From positions 682,001 to 746,000 of the forward strand of contig CAVQEG010000002.1 in assembly GCA_963711465.1 (NCBI GenBank): DNA of 64,000 nucleotides. The letters are read 5' to 3'. The DNA is from CAVQEG01 sp963711465 (lineage in GTDB: Bacteria > Bacteroidota > Ignavibacteria > OLB7). Shown here in pieces: positions 36,701-43,873 of the stretch. Under the pieces are notes generated by a model. The model did not search any database. It was given only the letters and a program-made list of their open reading frames with translations, and was not told the DNA's origin. Position 1 is the first letter of the stretch, and every line of letters begins with the position of its first letter. The translations under genes and the position numbers were made by a program.

Positions 36701-37073
36701 GGCGGAATTCGAGATCGATGATGGAGCTCTCCTCCAGCGCCGCCTCCTCGATCCAGGGATACTTCGCAAGCAGCTCGGGGTCCTTGTGGAATTCGACGAG
36801 TTCAGGCACGTACCCGTAGCGTTCACCGGTAATGCCGATGAAATATGGCCGGCACTTGTCGATTTCCTCGAGACACGTGCGGATCACCTGGCCGAGCACC
36901 TGGTGCTCCTCGGTCAATCCCCATCGGAGATCCACCTCCGTGAACGTCACGCCGCGCTCCCGACAGAGCGCTCGGATCTCGGGGAAGATCTTCTTCACCA
37001 GATGCTCGCGTTCCTCCTGCAGATCGCGAAACGTGCTCGAAATGAACACGCGGAGTTCGTTGAACGAAGCCAT
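33792..37073 (-). CDS. DUF4062-STAND NTPase-TPR protein (paralogue 2)
   Basis: A 1093-residue protein; the start MASFNELRVF is chosen because it matches where its two paralogues begin (15 extra in-frame codons precede it). DUF4062 occupies about 6-120 (VFISSTFRDLQEEREHLVKK, EVDLRWGLTEE, CRPYFIGITGERYGYVPE). The NTPase has Walker A ESGSGKSS near 264-271, EHYVGIGAGA near 291, and Walker B ILIIDGINQL near 361-370. TPRs fill about 720-960 (MIGNIGLIYDQRGEHERAID). The last about 140 residues form a C-terminal module (GFRYGITYWLNGLASAML ... RAEIHYTLFDMG ... ALQLYREL) shared with the ATPase at 43863. Same orientation as paralogues 1 and 3 but separated by other elements, so probably separately transcribed. 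Confidence 0.85.
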   Translation of the reverse strand: MASFNELRVFISSTFRDLQEEREHLVKKIFPEIRALCRERGVTFTEVDLRWGLTEEHQVLGQVIRTCLEEIDKCRPYFIGITGERYGYVPELVEFHKDPELLAKYPWIEEAALEESSIIDLEFRHAVLNGDPGAFDLSESRARFFFRRHRRGQEVPVDPADWSRLEDLKGRVRAAGLPVEEFRDPGTLGEMVYDALIEILDRDFADAVPPTPLDQERARHEAFAASRRRAYIPNAGYLKRLNEFADSPTREVASSDNALVIYAESGSGKSSLVAYWAEQYRRRHPDVHIVEHYVGIGAGATDHFAVMRHVMEEIRVRFHRDEEVPTTPQEIERAFETWLGYTSVPPLGTSDRPNGGVETLILIIDGINQLSGEALALGWVPMRLPGSVRLVITSTVEQTLVQLRERGWQQLGMQPLTDREREAIVVRFLSEYHKALSPEQTRRIAGDQKCAHPLFLRTLLEELRLFGQHERLDVEIDRLLQTTGTEDLFQNVLERLEDDFGARVVRQVMALLWASSNGLSEIELQELTGVSRMKLTALVNSLDYHLVHRDAVFTFFHDYLRRAVEVRYLADETRCCREHIALADYFQREVERSIAADAAAPGRATAVPFRVAHELVDQLERSGEFERLASALSMLPVLTTLFEGAHRYSVLRSWSQLIERGFDPVGRIEPVCKAFEQSESEPARICDVLTVVGEMFEPLGLLQASISMLRRVVERAEVHGLNRHEAYARAGLGWSQHLLGDEDGAMEQFVRSYALCLELGDQRKAASVLGRQGVIHDCRREPDAALNCYEEALRIGRELGAVDVVATMIGNIGLIYDQRGEHERAIDCFEEQIALSRSLGDPMGVVVATVNSARAHGDYGDLDAAVQRYRHGAELAERLGQPRILAIIQGNLGNLYWQSGELQRSVDCFISALSVHRDIGFRYGITYWLNGLASAMLVAVRDSDSDATEPPEYVVPLLEPEVGSNWRPWLLARARAYVEESLEMSREINKLDTVVLATNLLARIDMEEGKRDAAADRLRAMLDIDGDEYRAEIHYTLFDMGFIEPHRTEALQLYRELSKHVPKPEFLARIERLSANDAGSSDLESESSGEAMV

Positions 37074-37229
37074 GGAATTGGTTCGGCGGCGGGTAGGGGA
37101 TTCTGCCTGTGCCAGCATTGAACCGCCAATGTGGAAGGGAGGGCAATCGGTCCGTCGACAGAGCGAGGATCGTGCCCGGGGGCGTGCGGGGGAAATTAGA
37201 TCTGCGGATCAAAATCGCGGCCGGGAATG

Positions 37230-37260
37230 TTTGCCGTGGCAGATGCCTACTGTACCTTTG
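37230..37260 (+). promoter_or_regulatory. perfect Bacteroidota-type promoter TTTG-N19-TACCTTTG
   Basis: TTTG at 37230-37233 and TACCTTTG at 37253-37260 are separated by exactly 19 bases, matching the -33/-7 consensus TTTG-N19-TAnnTTTG used by the Bacteroidota primary sigma factor. It points to the unknown gene starting at 37364, giving a leader of about 95-100 bases. Confidence 0.75.
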
Positions 37261-37363
37261 CATCGACCTCACGCACCCCCACCCGCCTCATTCGATTACA
37301 CCCCGGCCCGACGAGCTTCCGAATCACGGAAGACGTCACCACGTCTATCATTCAGAGGGCATC

Positions 37364-37942
37364 ATGAGTACTGCATCCGACCTCGAGGCGCAGACCGGCC
37401 ATGGCATCGGCAACGTCGTCGACGCGAGCCCGTGGGCCGTCGGTTGTTATCTCGAACCCGAGTGGGCACCGAGCCAGATTGCGCCGGCCGTCATTGCGTT
37501 TTCCGTTCCGGAATGGCTCGGCAGCGACTTTACGGGGATCGTGATATCCGCTTCCTGGAGCAACGCCGCGCCGGGTGACAAGTTCTGGATCGAGCTGGGC
37601 TCGGTTCCGCTGGGCATGGACCTTCCACCACAGGGTTCACACTTTCAGGCATTCGACGATGAAGGTGGTGGATACATGCGCCTCGACTGTGATTCGCCGA
37701 CGCTGGCTCCCGTGCTGACGGCGCAGCTGCATCATGCCGGCGTGTTCGTGCTCGTTCCGCAGTACGCCCCCGCCGGCGCGCCTGCCATGCTGTTCGATAT
37801 GTTCGAACATTACGATCAGCCGATGATCGTTCCCGACGGATTCTCGATCACGTTCCGGGATCCGCTCGGGCCGGTGCCGCCATCTCCCAACGGCGTCACG
37901 ATGACGATAGAGGTGACGATGGCATCTCCGACGACGAAGTAG
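37364..37942 (+). CDS. hypothetical beta-rich protein between two DUF4062 genes
   Basis: A 192-residue protein starting MSTASDLEAQTGHGIG with no signal peptide and no membrane helix. The sequence alternates short beta-strands (AVIAFSVPEWLGSDFTGIVI, DKFWIELGSVPL, AGVFVLVPQYAPAG, GVTMTIEVTM) with Pro/Gly turns, suggesting a beta-sandwich or jelly-roll. It has a good ribosome-binding site (CAGAGGG) and its own strong promoter. It is the only plus-strand gene between the minus-strand DUF4062 paralogues 2 and 3. I do not recognise the family. Its placement makes it a candidate partner, ligand or regulator of those proteins, but this is inference. Confidence 0.7.
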   Translation: MSTASDLEAQTGHGIGNVVDASPWAVGCYLEPEWAPSQIAPAVIAFSVPEWLGSDFTGIVISASWSNAAPGDKFWIELGSVPLGMDLPPQGSHFQAFDDEGGGYMRLDCDSPTLAPVLTAQLHHAGVFVLVPQYAPAGAPAMLFDMFEHYDQPMIVPDGFSITFRDPLGPVPPSPNGVTMTIEVTMASPTTK

Positions 37943-38014
37943 AGGCGCTTCGGTGCGACGGCGGTGCTCCCGCCGTCGCACCCCAATGGGGCCGATCCCA
38001 CCAACGGGCGGCAA

Positions 38015-40894
38015 TCAATTGCCGGCGAGATTGCGACGGACGGTCTCGTAGTTTTCTCTTTCCAGAACGGTGATTGGATTGTCGGCTCCCAGCGACTCCT
38101 CCAGCATCGGGAAATAGCGCGAATACCATTCGAACGCCTCGTCGTCTCGACCTTCGAGGGAAAGCGTGCGTCCGATCGTAATGCACGAACGGACGGTCAT
38201 CGCGTGATACGGACCGAGAGCCGACGACTGCACGGAAACCGCTCGCTCCAGCAGCGCCCGCGCCTCTGAATATTCCGCACGCGTCATTGCAACAATGGCA
38301 AGCATATAGAGGGTCTGCCCGACGAGCCGAGCGTCGCCGAGCCCGGCATCGTGCGTCGCCAGCACCGCACGGCCACACTCCTCCGCAGTACCATAGTCCC
38401 CGGCGTTGTACGACAGCGCTCCTAGGTTCATCAGCGTCTTTGCAGTCGCGGGATGCGCGTCACCAAGCGCGCGGCGCTGAATCTCGAGCCCGCGCCGCAT
38501 CAGCTCCAATGCCGCGTCCTGATCGCCGTTGGCACCAACGGCCGCTGCGAGGTTGTGAAGCCGATCGGCGGTCTGCAGATGGTTCCTTCCGAACTGTCGC
38601 TCACACAGTTCGAGGGAATGTCGACAGATCCTTTCGCACTCGTCATATCGACCGAGACCGTACAGGACCGTCGCGAGGTTGTCCATCGCCCCGCATCGTT
38701 CGACATCAGAGTCAGCCACGACCTCACGAATCTCCATCACTCTTCGAAATATCGACTCGGCTTCGACGTGCCGCCCCTGGTGAGCACGCACCACACCGAG
38801 ATCGTCGAGTGCGCGTGCCTCGATCGAGAGATCATCGGCGAACTCCGTTCTCGCGATTTCGATTTCCTGCTCATACACCGTGTCCGCAGCGTCGTAGCGA
38901 TCAGCCGCGATGAAGAGGTCGCCGAGTTCGTGGAGCACCTCGATGAGTTCACGTCTGTCGCCATGTGACGCTTCATACTGCTTCAATTCCGCGAGGTATT
39001 CCTTTCCGATATCGAATCGGCCCGCGAGCCGCCGCCAGTATCCGATCAGTTCGTACTTCGCCCGCTGCTGCATGAACGCGCGCGTCATCGGAATCGTTCG
39101 AATGCACTCGCAGACGCGCTCGACCGCTCCCGTGGCCATCCATTGCCACGGTTCCTCGTGGACCCGGCGCTCACCGTACGGCTCGGTGGAGAAGTATTCC
39201 GCTATCGCACGATGATACTCGCGCTCGACTTCCAGTTCGCTCAGGTATCGAACGCGAACGGCGTCGGAGAGAAATGTGTGGAAGAAATCGAGCAGACCGT
39301 TTCGGTGCAGCAGGTGGTAGTCGAGCGAGAAGAGAATGTGCGACAGGTCGATGCGCGCCGCGCCGGTGAGGACCAGCAGTTCGTGCTCAGACAACCCGGA
39401 ACGCGAGCAGGCGATGAGCGCAAGCAGACGTTCGGTTTCGCTTCGCCCGAAGTCGCGTTCGATCCGTTCCAGAACGCGTTGAAATACCGTTTGAATATCC
39501 GGTGCGGATGCATATCGCTCGACCGCTTCCGACAGCGATTCATGTTCGCCGTGAAGTCGCAATTCTTCCGAAACGACTCGCAGGAAGAGCGGAGAGGCCG
39601 CCTTGTCGTCCGATGTCAACGCCAGCAGATGTTCCGGAGAAATTCCCTTCCGGTATTCGCCCAGGTATCGCACCACCATGCTCTGGCGAACGCGTTTAGC
39701 GTCGATCGATCCGACATCGAGCCGGTCCCAATTACGCCCGCGAAGCTGCTCTTCGACCGCGCCAGGTGTCGTGGAGACGACGAGTCGGACGTCGGGAGGA
39801 ATCGAATCGGGAAGCCAGAGCATCGACCACGAGCGCTCGTCGATCTGATTGAGCGCATCGATGATCAGCAGAATCGGCTCACCCGACGCCTGCGTCTGCG
39901 TGCTTGCTCGCTGCAGCCACGCTCCCAGGCACGACTCGAGCTCGTCCGGATCGGACGGAATTGGGTCATCGAACGAGAAGCGACTGCGCAGTTCGCCCAG
40001 GATATGCTCGATGGTTCCGGCAGCGGTCGTGCTTCTGTCCGAGACGCCGACGTAGTGCTCGATCACGAGCGCATTCTGATGATGTCGCCGGAACGACTCA
40101 GCGAACGATGCGAGAATCGAGCTCTTGCCGATACCGGATTCGCCGACGACCACCATGGGCGCAGACCCGGAAGCGCTCCACGCGTCGAGCGCATCGGAAT
40201 ACTCCATTCGGGGTATGCCTGCTCTGGTCCGGCTTGCGGCAAACGCGGCGTGAGCACGTCGCTCGATGGCAAGCGGGTCGGGAGCATCACTCTGCGGCCA
40301 CCGTCCATCGATCAACGCCACGAGATCATCGCGAACGTATCTGCCGAGTTCGTCGAGATCGGTGAACGTGCGGAGCGGAAGCGCGGCGCGTCGAACGCGT
40401 TCGACGAATACACGGAGTCGCGGATCGACCGCGACATCGTTTGGATGGCGCTGCTGGTAGAAGTGCGCGTGGACTGACGGGTCAACGACGTCTGCCAGTT
40501 CCGATCCGGAGAACACACCCTCGATGACCTCCATTTCCGTCACGCTGATGCCGCGCTCGACGGCGCCCTCCACCCAGGGGTATTCCCTGAGGAGGTTCAC
40601 GTCCATGTAGACTTCATGGACATCGGGTACCCAGCCGTAGGATGAACCGAGCAGACCGATGAAATACGGATGGCAGCGGTCGACCTCTTCGAGGCAGATG
40701 CGAATCACGCGGCCGAGCGTTCCCTCCTCCTCCGTCAAGCCCCATCGGAGATCCACCTCCGTGAACGTCACGCCACGCTGCCGGCAGAGCGCCCGGATTT
40801 CCGGAAAGATTCTCTTCACCAGATGCTCGCGCTCCTGCTGCAGATCGCGGAACGTGCTCGAAATGAAGACGCGGAGTTCGTTGGGACTTGCCAT
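38015..40894 (-). CDS. DUF4062-STAND NTPase-TPR protein (paralogue 3)
   Basis: A 959-residue protein. DUF4062 at about 6-120 (LRVFISSTFRDLQQEREHL, EVDLRWGLTEEEGTLGRVIR, HPYFIGLLGSSYGWVPD). Walker A GESGIGKSS near 251-259, EHYVGVSDRS near 279, Walker B ILLIIDALNQID near 341-352, then VRLVVSTTPG as sensor. Its C-terminal repeats are kinesin-light-chain-like TPRs (LDDLGVVRAHQGRHVEAESI, MDNLATVLYGLGRYDECERI, LMNLGALSYNAGDYGTAEEC), unlike the tail of paralogues 1 and 2, and it lacks the shared C-terminal module. So the same front end carries a different sensor region. A TATATTTG box lies 114 bases upstream. Confidence 0.85.
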   Translation of the reverse strand: MASPNELRVFISSTFRDLQQEREHLVKRIFPEIRALCRQRGVTFTEVDLRWGLTEEEGTLGRVIRICLEEVDRCHPYFIGLLGSSYGWVPDVHEVYMDVNLLREYPWVEGAVERGISVTEMEVIEGVFSGSELADVVDPSVHAHFYQQRHPNDVAVDPRLRVFVERVRRAALPLRTFTDLDELGRYVRDDLVALIDGRWPQSDAPDPLAIERRAHAAFAASRTRAGIPRMEYSDALDAWSASGSAPMVVVGESGIGKSSILASFAESFRRHHQNALVIEHYVGVSDRSTTAAGTIEHILGELRSRFSFDDPIPSDPDELESCLGAWLQRASTQTQASGEPILLIIDALNQIDERSWSMLWLPDSIPPDVRLVVSTTPGAVEEQLRGRNWDRLDVGSIDAKRVRQSMVVRYLGEYRKGISPEHLLALTSDDKAASPLFLRVVSEELRLHGEHESLSEAVERYASAPDIQTVFQRVLERIERDFGRSETERLLALIACSRSGLSEHELLVLTGAARIDLSHILFSLDYHLLHRNGLLDFFHTFLSDAVRVRYLSELEVEREYHRAIAEYFSTEPYGERRVHEEPWQWMATGAVERVCECIRTIPMTRAFMQQRAKYELIGYWRRLAGRFDIGKEYLAELKQYEASHGDRRELIEVLHELGDLFIAADRYDAADTVYEQEIEIARTEFADDLSIEARALDDLGVVRAHQGRHVEAESIFRRVMEIREVVADSDVERCGAMDNLATVLYGLGRYDECERICRHSLELCERQFGRNHLQTADRLHNLAAAVGANGDQDAALELMRRGLEIQRRALGDAHPATAKTLMNLGALSYNAGDYGTAEECGRAVLATHDAGLGDARLVGQTLYMLAIVAMTRAEYSEARALLERAVSVQSSALGPYHAMTVRSCITIGRTLSLEGRDDEAFEWYSRYFPMLEESLGADNPITVLERENYETVRRNLAGN

Positions 40895-41007
40895 GATGCG
40901 CTCGGTATTCGTTGCGCAAAGGCCGCGGATGTGAGGTCAGCCGGGGCATGTGCGGCGCGAGTCTGCGCCGTGGGAGCGAGCATACCTGCAGTTCGGAAGG
41001 GATCGGA

Positions 41008-41015
41008 CAAATATA
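41008..41015 (-). promoter_or_regulatory. -7-like element TATATTTG for DUF4062 paralogue 3
   Basis: Matches TAnnTTTG on the minus strand, 114 bases upstream of the 40894 start. No TTTG at the standard -33 distance. Confidence 0.4.
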
Positions 41016-41066
41016 GGGGCCCCGGCGTGCGATCGGTCGACGGTGCGCGTCTCGCGTGCGCCGTGC

Positions 41067-41097
41067 TTTGACGCACCGCGTCCATCAGATACTTTTG
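41067..41097 (+). promoter_or_regulatory. perfect Bacteroidota-type promoter TTTG-N19-TACTTTTG for amtB
   Basis: TTTG at 41067-41070, exactly 19 bases, then TACTTTTG at 41090-41097. It points to amtB at 41380, implying a leader of about 275 bases, long enough for a regulatory structure; none is obvious by eye. Confidence 0.75.
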
Positions 41098-41379
41098 CCT
41101 CGCCGGTCGAACAACTCCCGCGATCCGGGCGTCTGCCCGTGGATCGGCCATTTACCCTCCCGACCCTGCCCACGTTCGCTCGACACCCACCCCCAACCTT
41201 CATCGCGGACATTCCACAGACGCGATCCGCGCAGGCGGACTCCGTTATGTCGAGGCCCGTGCTTTCCGTCACCGTCGCCGCCCGGCGCAATTGAGGCCGA
41301 CAACGGCGGCGCCACGTTTCCTTCCATAGATCGCTGATCGATGCCGGAGGAAACCTGAACCTTCACCGAGGGAATTACC

Positions 41380-42588
41380 ATGTTCGATACCGGGAACATG
41401 GGCTTCATGCTGCTGGCGACGAGTCTCGTCATGCTGATGACGCCCGGACTGGCATTCTTCTACGGCGGACTCGTAGGCCGGAAGAACGTTCTTGCGATCA
41501 TGATGCAGAGCTTCGTGTCGATGGGTGTCACCACTATCCTCTGGTTCACGGTTGGATATTCCCTCTGCTTCAGTGGTGGTGAGGGAGGTATCATCGGCAA
41601 CCTCGACCATGCCTTTCTCGGCGGAATCTCCGTGACCGATGCCTTCGCGGGAGGTGCGGGAATTCCGGTACTCGTCGTCGTCGCCTATCAAATGATGTTC
41701 GCCATCATCACGCCGGCGCTCATCACCGGTGCGTTCACCAATCGCGTTCGATTCAAGGCCTATCTGATCTTTCTCGTTCTCTGGCTGCTGCTGGTCTACT
41801 TCCCGTTCGTCCACATGGTGTGGGGCGGTGGACTGCTGCAGCAATGGGGCGTGCAGGACTTCGCGGGCGGCATCGTGGTTCACGCCATCGCCGGAATGGC
41901 AGCGCTCGCTTCGGTCTACTTCGTCGGAAAGCGCCGCGTTGCCGACCAGGGCGCCCACAGCATTCCGCTCGTGGCGCTCGGAACGGGACTCCTCTGGTTC
42001 GGCTGGTACGGGTTCAATGCCGGAAGCGCCCTGCAGGTCAATGCCGTGACGGGAATTGCATTTCTGAATACGGACATCGCCGCCTCGTTTGCCGGCATTA
42101 CCTGGCTCATCATCGAGTGGTCCACCACGAAGAAGCCCAAATTCGTCGGGTTGCTCACCGGTGCCGTCGCGGGTCTTGCCTGCGTAACACCCGCGGCGGG
42201 ATTCGTTTCGCTCTCCTCCGCGGCAATCATAGGTATCGCGGCAGGCGTCGTCTGCTATTACGCCGTCTCCATGAAGAACCGACTCGGCTGGGATGATGCG
42301 CTGGATGTCTGGGGCGTTCATGGCGTCGGCGGTGTCCTGGGCGTCATTCTGCTCGGCGTCTTCGCCGATTCGCGAATCAATGCCGCCGGCGTCGATGGCC
42401 TCCTGCTGGGCAACGCCGGATTCTTCCTCAAGGAAACCGTGACGGTATTCGCGGCCTCCGCGTATGCCTTTGCCTTCACCTACGCCATGCTGCGATTGAT
42501 CAATCTGATCACGCCCGTGCGCACGTCCGATGCCGAAGAACTCGCCGGTCTCGATGAGTCGCAGCATGGCGAGGTCGCATATATCTGA
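41380..42588 (+). CDS. amtB: ammonium transporter (Amt family)
   Basis: A 402-residue channel of about 11 membrane helices that conducts ammonium/ammonia. Characteristic segments: TPGLAFFYGGLVGRKNVLAI, the twin pore histidines in FAGGIVVHAIAG and DVWGVHGVGGVLG, LWFGWYGFNAGSAL, and FLNTDIAASFAGITWLIIEW. No signal-transducing domain is fused at the C-terminus, and no glnB/glnK P-II gene follows, which is unlike the most common arrangement. Instead an outer-membrane porin gene comes next, after a strong hairpin. Confidence 0.93.
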   Translation: MFDTGNMGFMLLATSLVMLMTPGLAFFYGGLVGRKNVLAIMMQSFVSMGVTTILWFTVGYSLCFSGGEGGIIGNLDHAFLGGISVTDAFAGGAGIPVLVVVAYQMMFAIITPALITGAFTNRVRFKAYLIFLVLWLLLVYFPFVHMVWGGGLLQQWGVQDFAGGIVVHAIAGMAALASVYFVGKRRVADQGAHSIPLVALGTGLLWFGWYGFNAGSALQVNAVTGIAFLNTDIAASFAGITWLIIEWSTTKKPKFVGLLTGAVAGLACVTPAAGFVSLSSAAIIGIAAGVVCYYAVSMKNRLGWDDALDVWGVHGVGGVLGVILLGVFADSRINAAGVDGLLLGNAGFFLKETVTVFAASAYAFAFTYAMLRLINLITPVRTSDAEELAGLDESQHGEVAYI

Positions 42589-42628
42589 GTACCACGGCTC
42601 GTCTCTCGCACCGAATTCCCACGGAAAC

Positions 42629-42657
42629 CGGCGCTGCCCGTTCTCCGGGCAGCGCCG
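42629..42657 (+). terminator. strong hairpin between amtB and the porin gene
   Basis: Perfect 12-bp stem CGGCGCTGCCCG / CGGGCAGCGCCG with a TTCTC loop, 40 bases after amtB. There is no T-run, so it may be an attenuator, an RNA-stabilising structure, or a weak terminator that lowers expression of the porin gene. Confidence 0.5.
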
Positions 42658-42715
42658 TCGCTTCCGATCAACCACACCCCGCGCACGCGAACGTGCACTT
42701 CCCGACGCATATCAC

Positions 42716-43873
42716 ATGAACCGGCACCATCGCTCCGCTATGCGCCGCCTACTGCGTCTTCAGGCGCTGATCGTCGTTGGCGCAGTACTGCCCTGCACCG
42801 TCGCAGCGCAGACCGATTCAACAGCCAGTACCGACGCCTCCGCTCGCGGCCTGCGATTCAATGGATTCGCAGAGGCCTCGTACTCCTTCAATACGAACCG
42901 ACCTCCGTCGGGAATCAACGGGCTGCGCGTCTTCGACGTGAACGACAACGAATTCAGGCCCGACGTCGTCGAAGCCGTCATGCAGGTGGACGCGACCGAA
43001 CCCAACGACGTCGGCTTCCGCGCCGATGTCACCGTGGGCGCGTCGATACCGCGTGTCACCGCCGCACGCGGGCTCTTTCGCCGTGACGACGGAACCGGCG
43101 AGGACATCGATCTGCAACAGGCGTACGTGCGCTACGTGGCGCCCGTCGGAAGCGGTCTGGGAATCGATCTGGGAAAATTCGTGACGTGGGCCGGCTACGA
43201 GGTGATCGACGGATATGACGGATTCAATGACAACGCCACGCGCGGCTATCTCTTCGGCTATGCCGTGCCCTTCACCCACACAGGTATCCGGATCGGGTAC
43301 GAATTCAATTCGGTATTCGCTGCCTCAATCATGGCCGTCAACGGATGGGATGTCGTTGATGACAACAACACCGGCAAGACCTTCGGCACACAGCTCCTGC
43401 TCACTCCTTCGCCCGACGTCCTGGTAGCGCTGACCTACATCGGCGGACCCGAACTGGACTCGAACGACGCCGATCTCCGCCATCTCGTCGACGTGGTCGC
43501 GGCATGGGAGCCGGGCGAAGCTGTGACCTTCGGTGCCAACTTCGACTACGGTGTGGACGAAGGCGCCCTCGGTGTCGGGTCCGATGCGTTGTGGAGGGGC
43601 GTCGCCGCCTACGTGACGGTGGCGTTCGAGGAGGAATTCTCGCTCGCGCTTCGAGGCGAGGTATTCGATGACCGTGATGGTGTGCGAACCGGAACAGCGC
43701 AGACGTTGAAGGAAATCACGCTGACCCCGACGTTCAGCCCGACCGAGAACCTCACGTTCCGGGCCGATTTCCGGATCGACTTCTCGACTGATCCGATGGC
43801 ATTCGAGAGGAGCGGAGATCGGACGACGAACAATCAGCCGACGGTGACGGTCAGCGGCGCGTTCACGCTTTGA
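42716..43873 (+). CDS. outer-membrane beta-barrel porin (bbp2-like)
   Basis: A 385-residue protein with a signal peptide (LQALIVVGAVLPCTVAAQ, cut after AQ) and no other hydrophobic helix. It shows repeated amphipathic strands such as FNGFAEASYSFNTNRP, VGFRADVTVGASIP, IDLQQAYVRYVAPVGSGLGI and LGKFVTWAGYEVIDGYDG, ending in an aromatic/hydrophobic strand (VTVSGAFTL). This matches outer-membrane beta-barrel proteins of the bbp2 type, which often accompany ammonium transporters. It probably lets ammonium or other small solutes reach AmtB. The stop overlaps that of the convergent ATPase gene by 11 bases. Confidence 0.78.
   Translation: MNRHHRSAMRRLLRLQALIVVGAVLPCTVAAQTDSTASTDASARGLRFNGFAEASYSFNTNRPPSGINGLRVFDVNDNEFRPDVVEAVMQVDATEPNDVGFRADVTVGASIPRVTAARGLFRRDDGTGEDIDLQQAYVRYVAPVGSGLGIDLGKFVTWAGYEVIDGYDGFNDNATRGYLFGYAVPFTHTGIRIGYEFNSVFAASIMAVNGWDVVDDNNTGKTFGTQLLLTPSPDVLVALTYIGGPELDSNDADLRHLVDVVAAWEPGEAVTFGANFDYGVDEGALGVGSDALWRGVAAYVTVAFEEEFSLALRGEVFDDRDGVRTGTAQTLKEITLTPTFSPTENLTFRADFRIDFSTDPMAFERSGDRTTNNQPTVTVSGAFTL

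Larger units (their letters stand above)
40895..41379. other. 485-bp divergent regulatory region between DUF4062 paralogue 3 and amtB
   Basis: No gene seen. It holds a minus-strand -7-like box (41008-41015) and a plus-strand complete promoter (41067-41097), so the two genes are probably driven divergently from within 100 bases. Confidence 0.5.
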
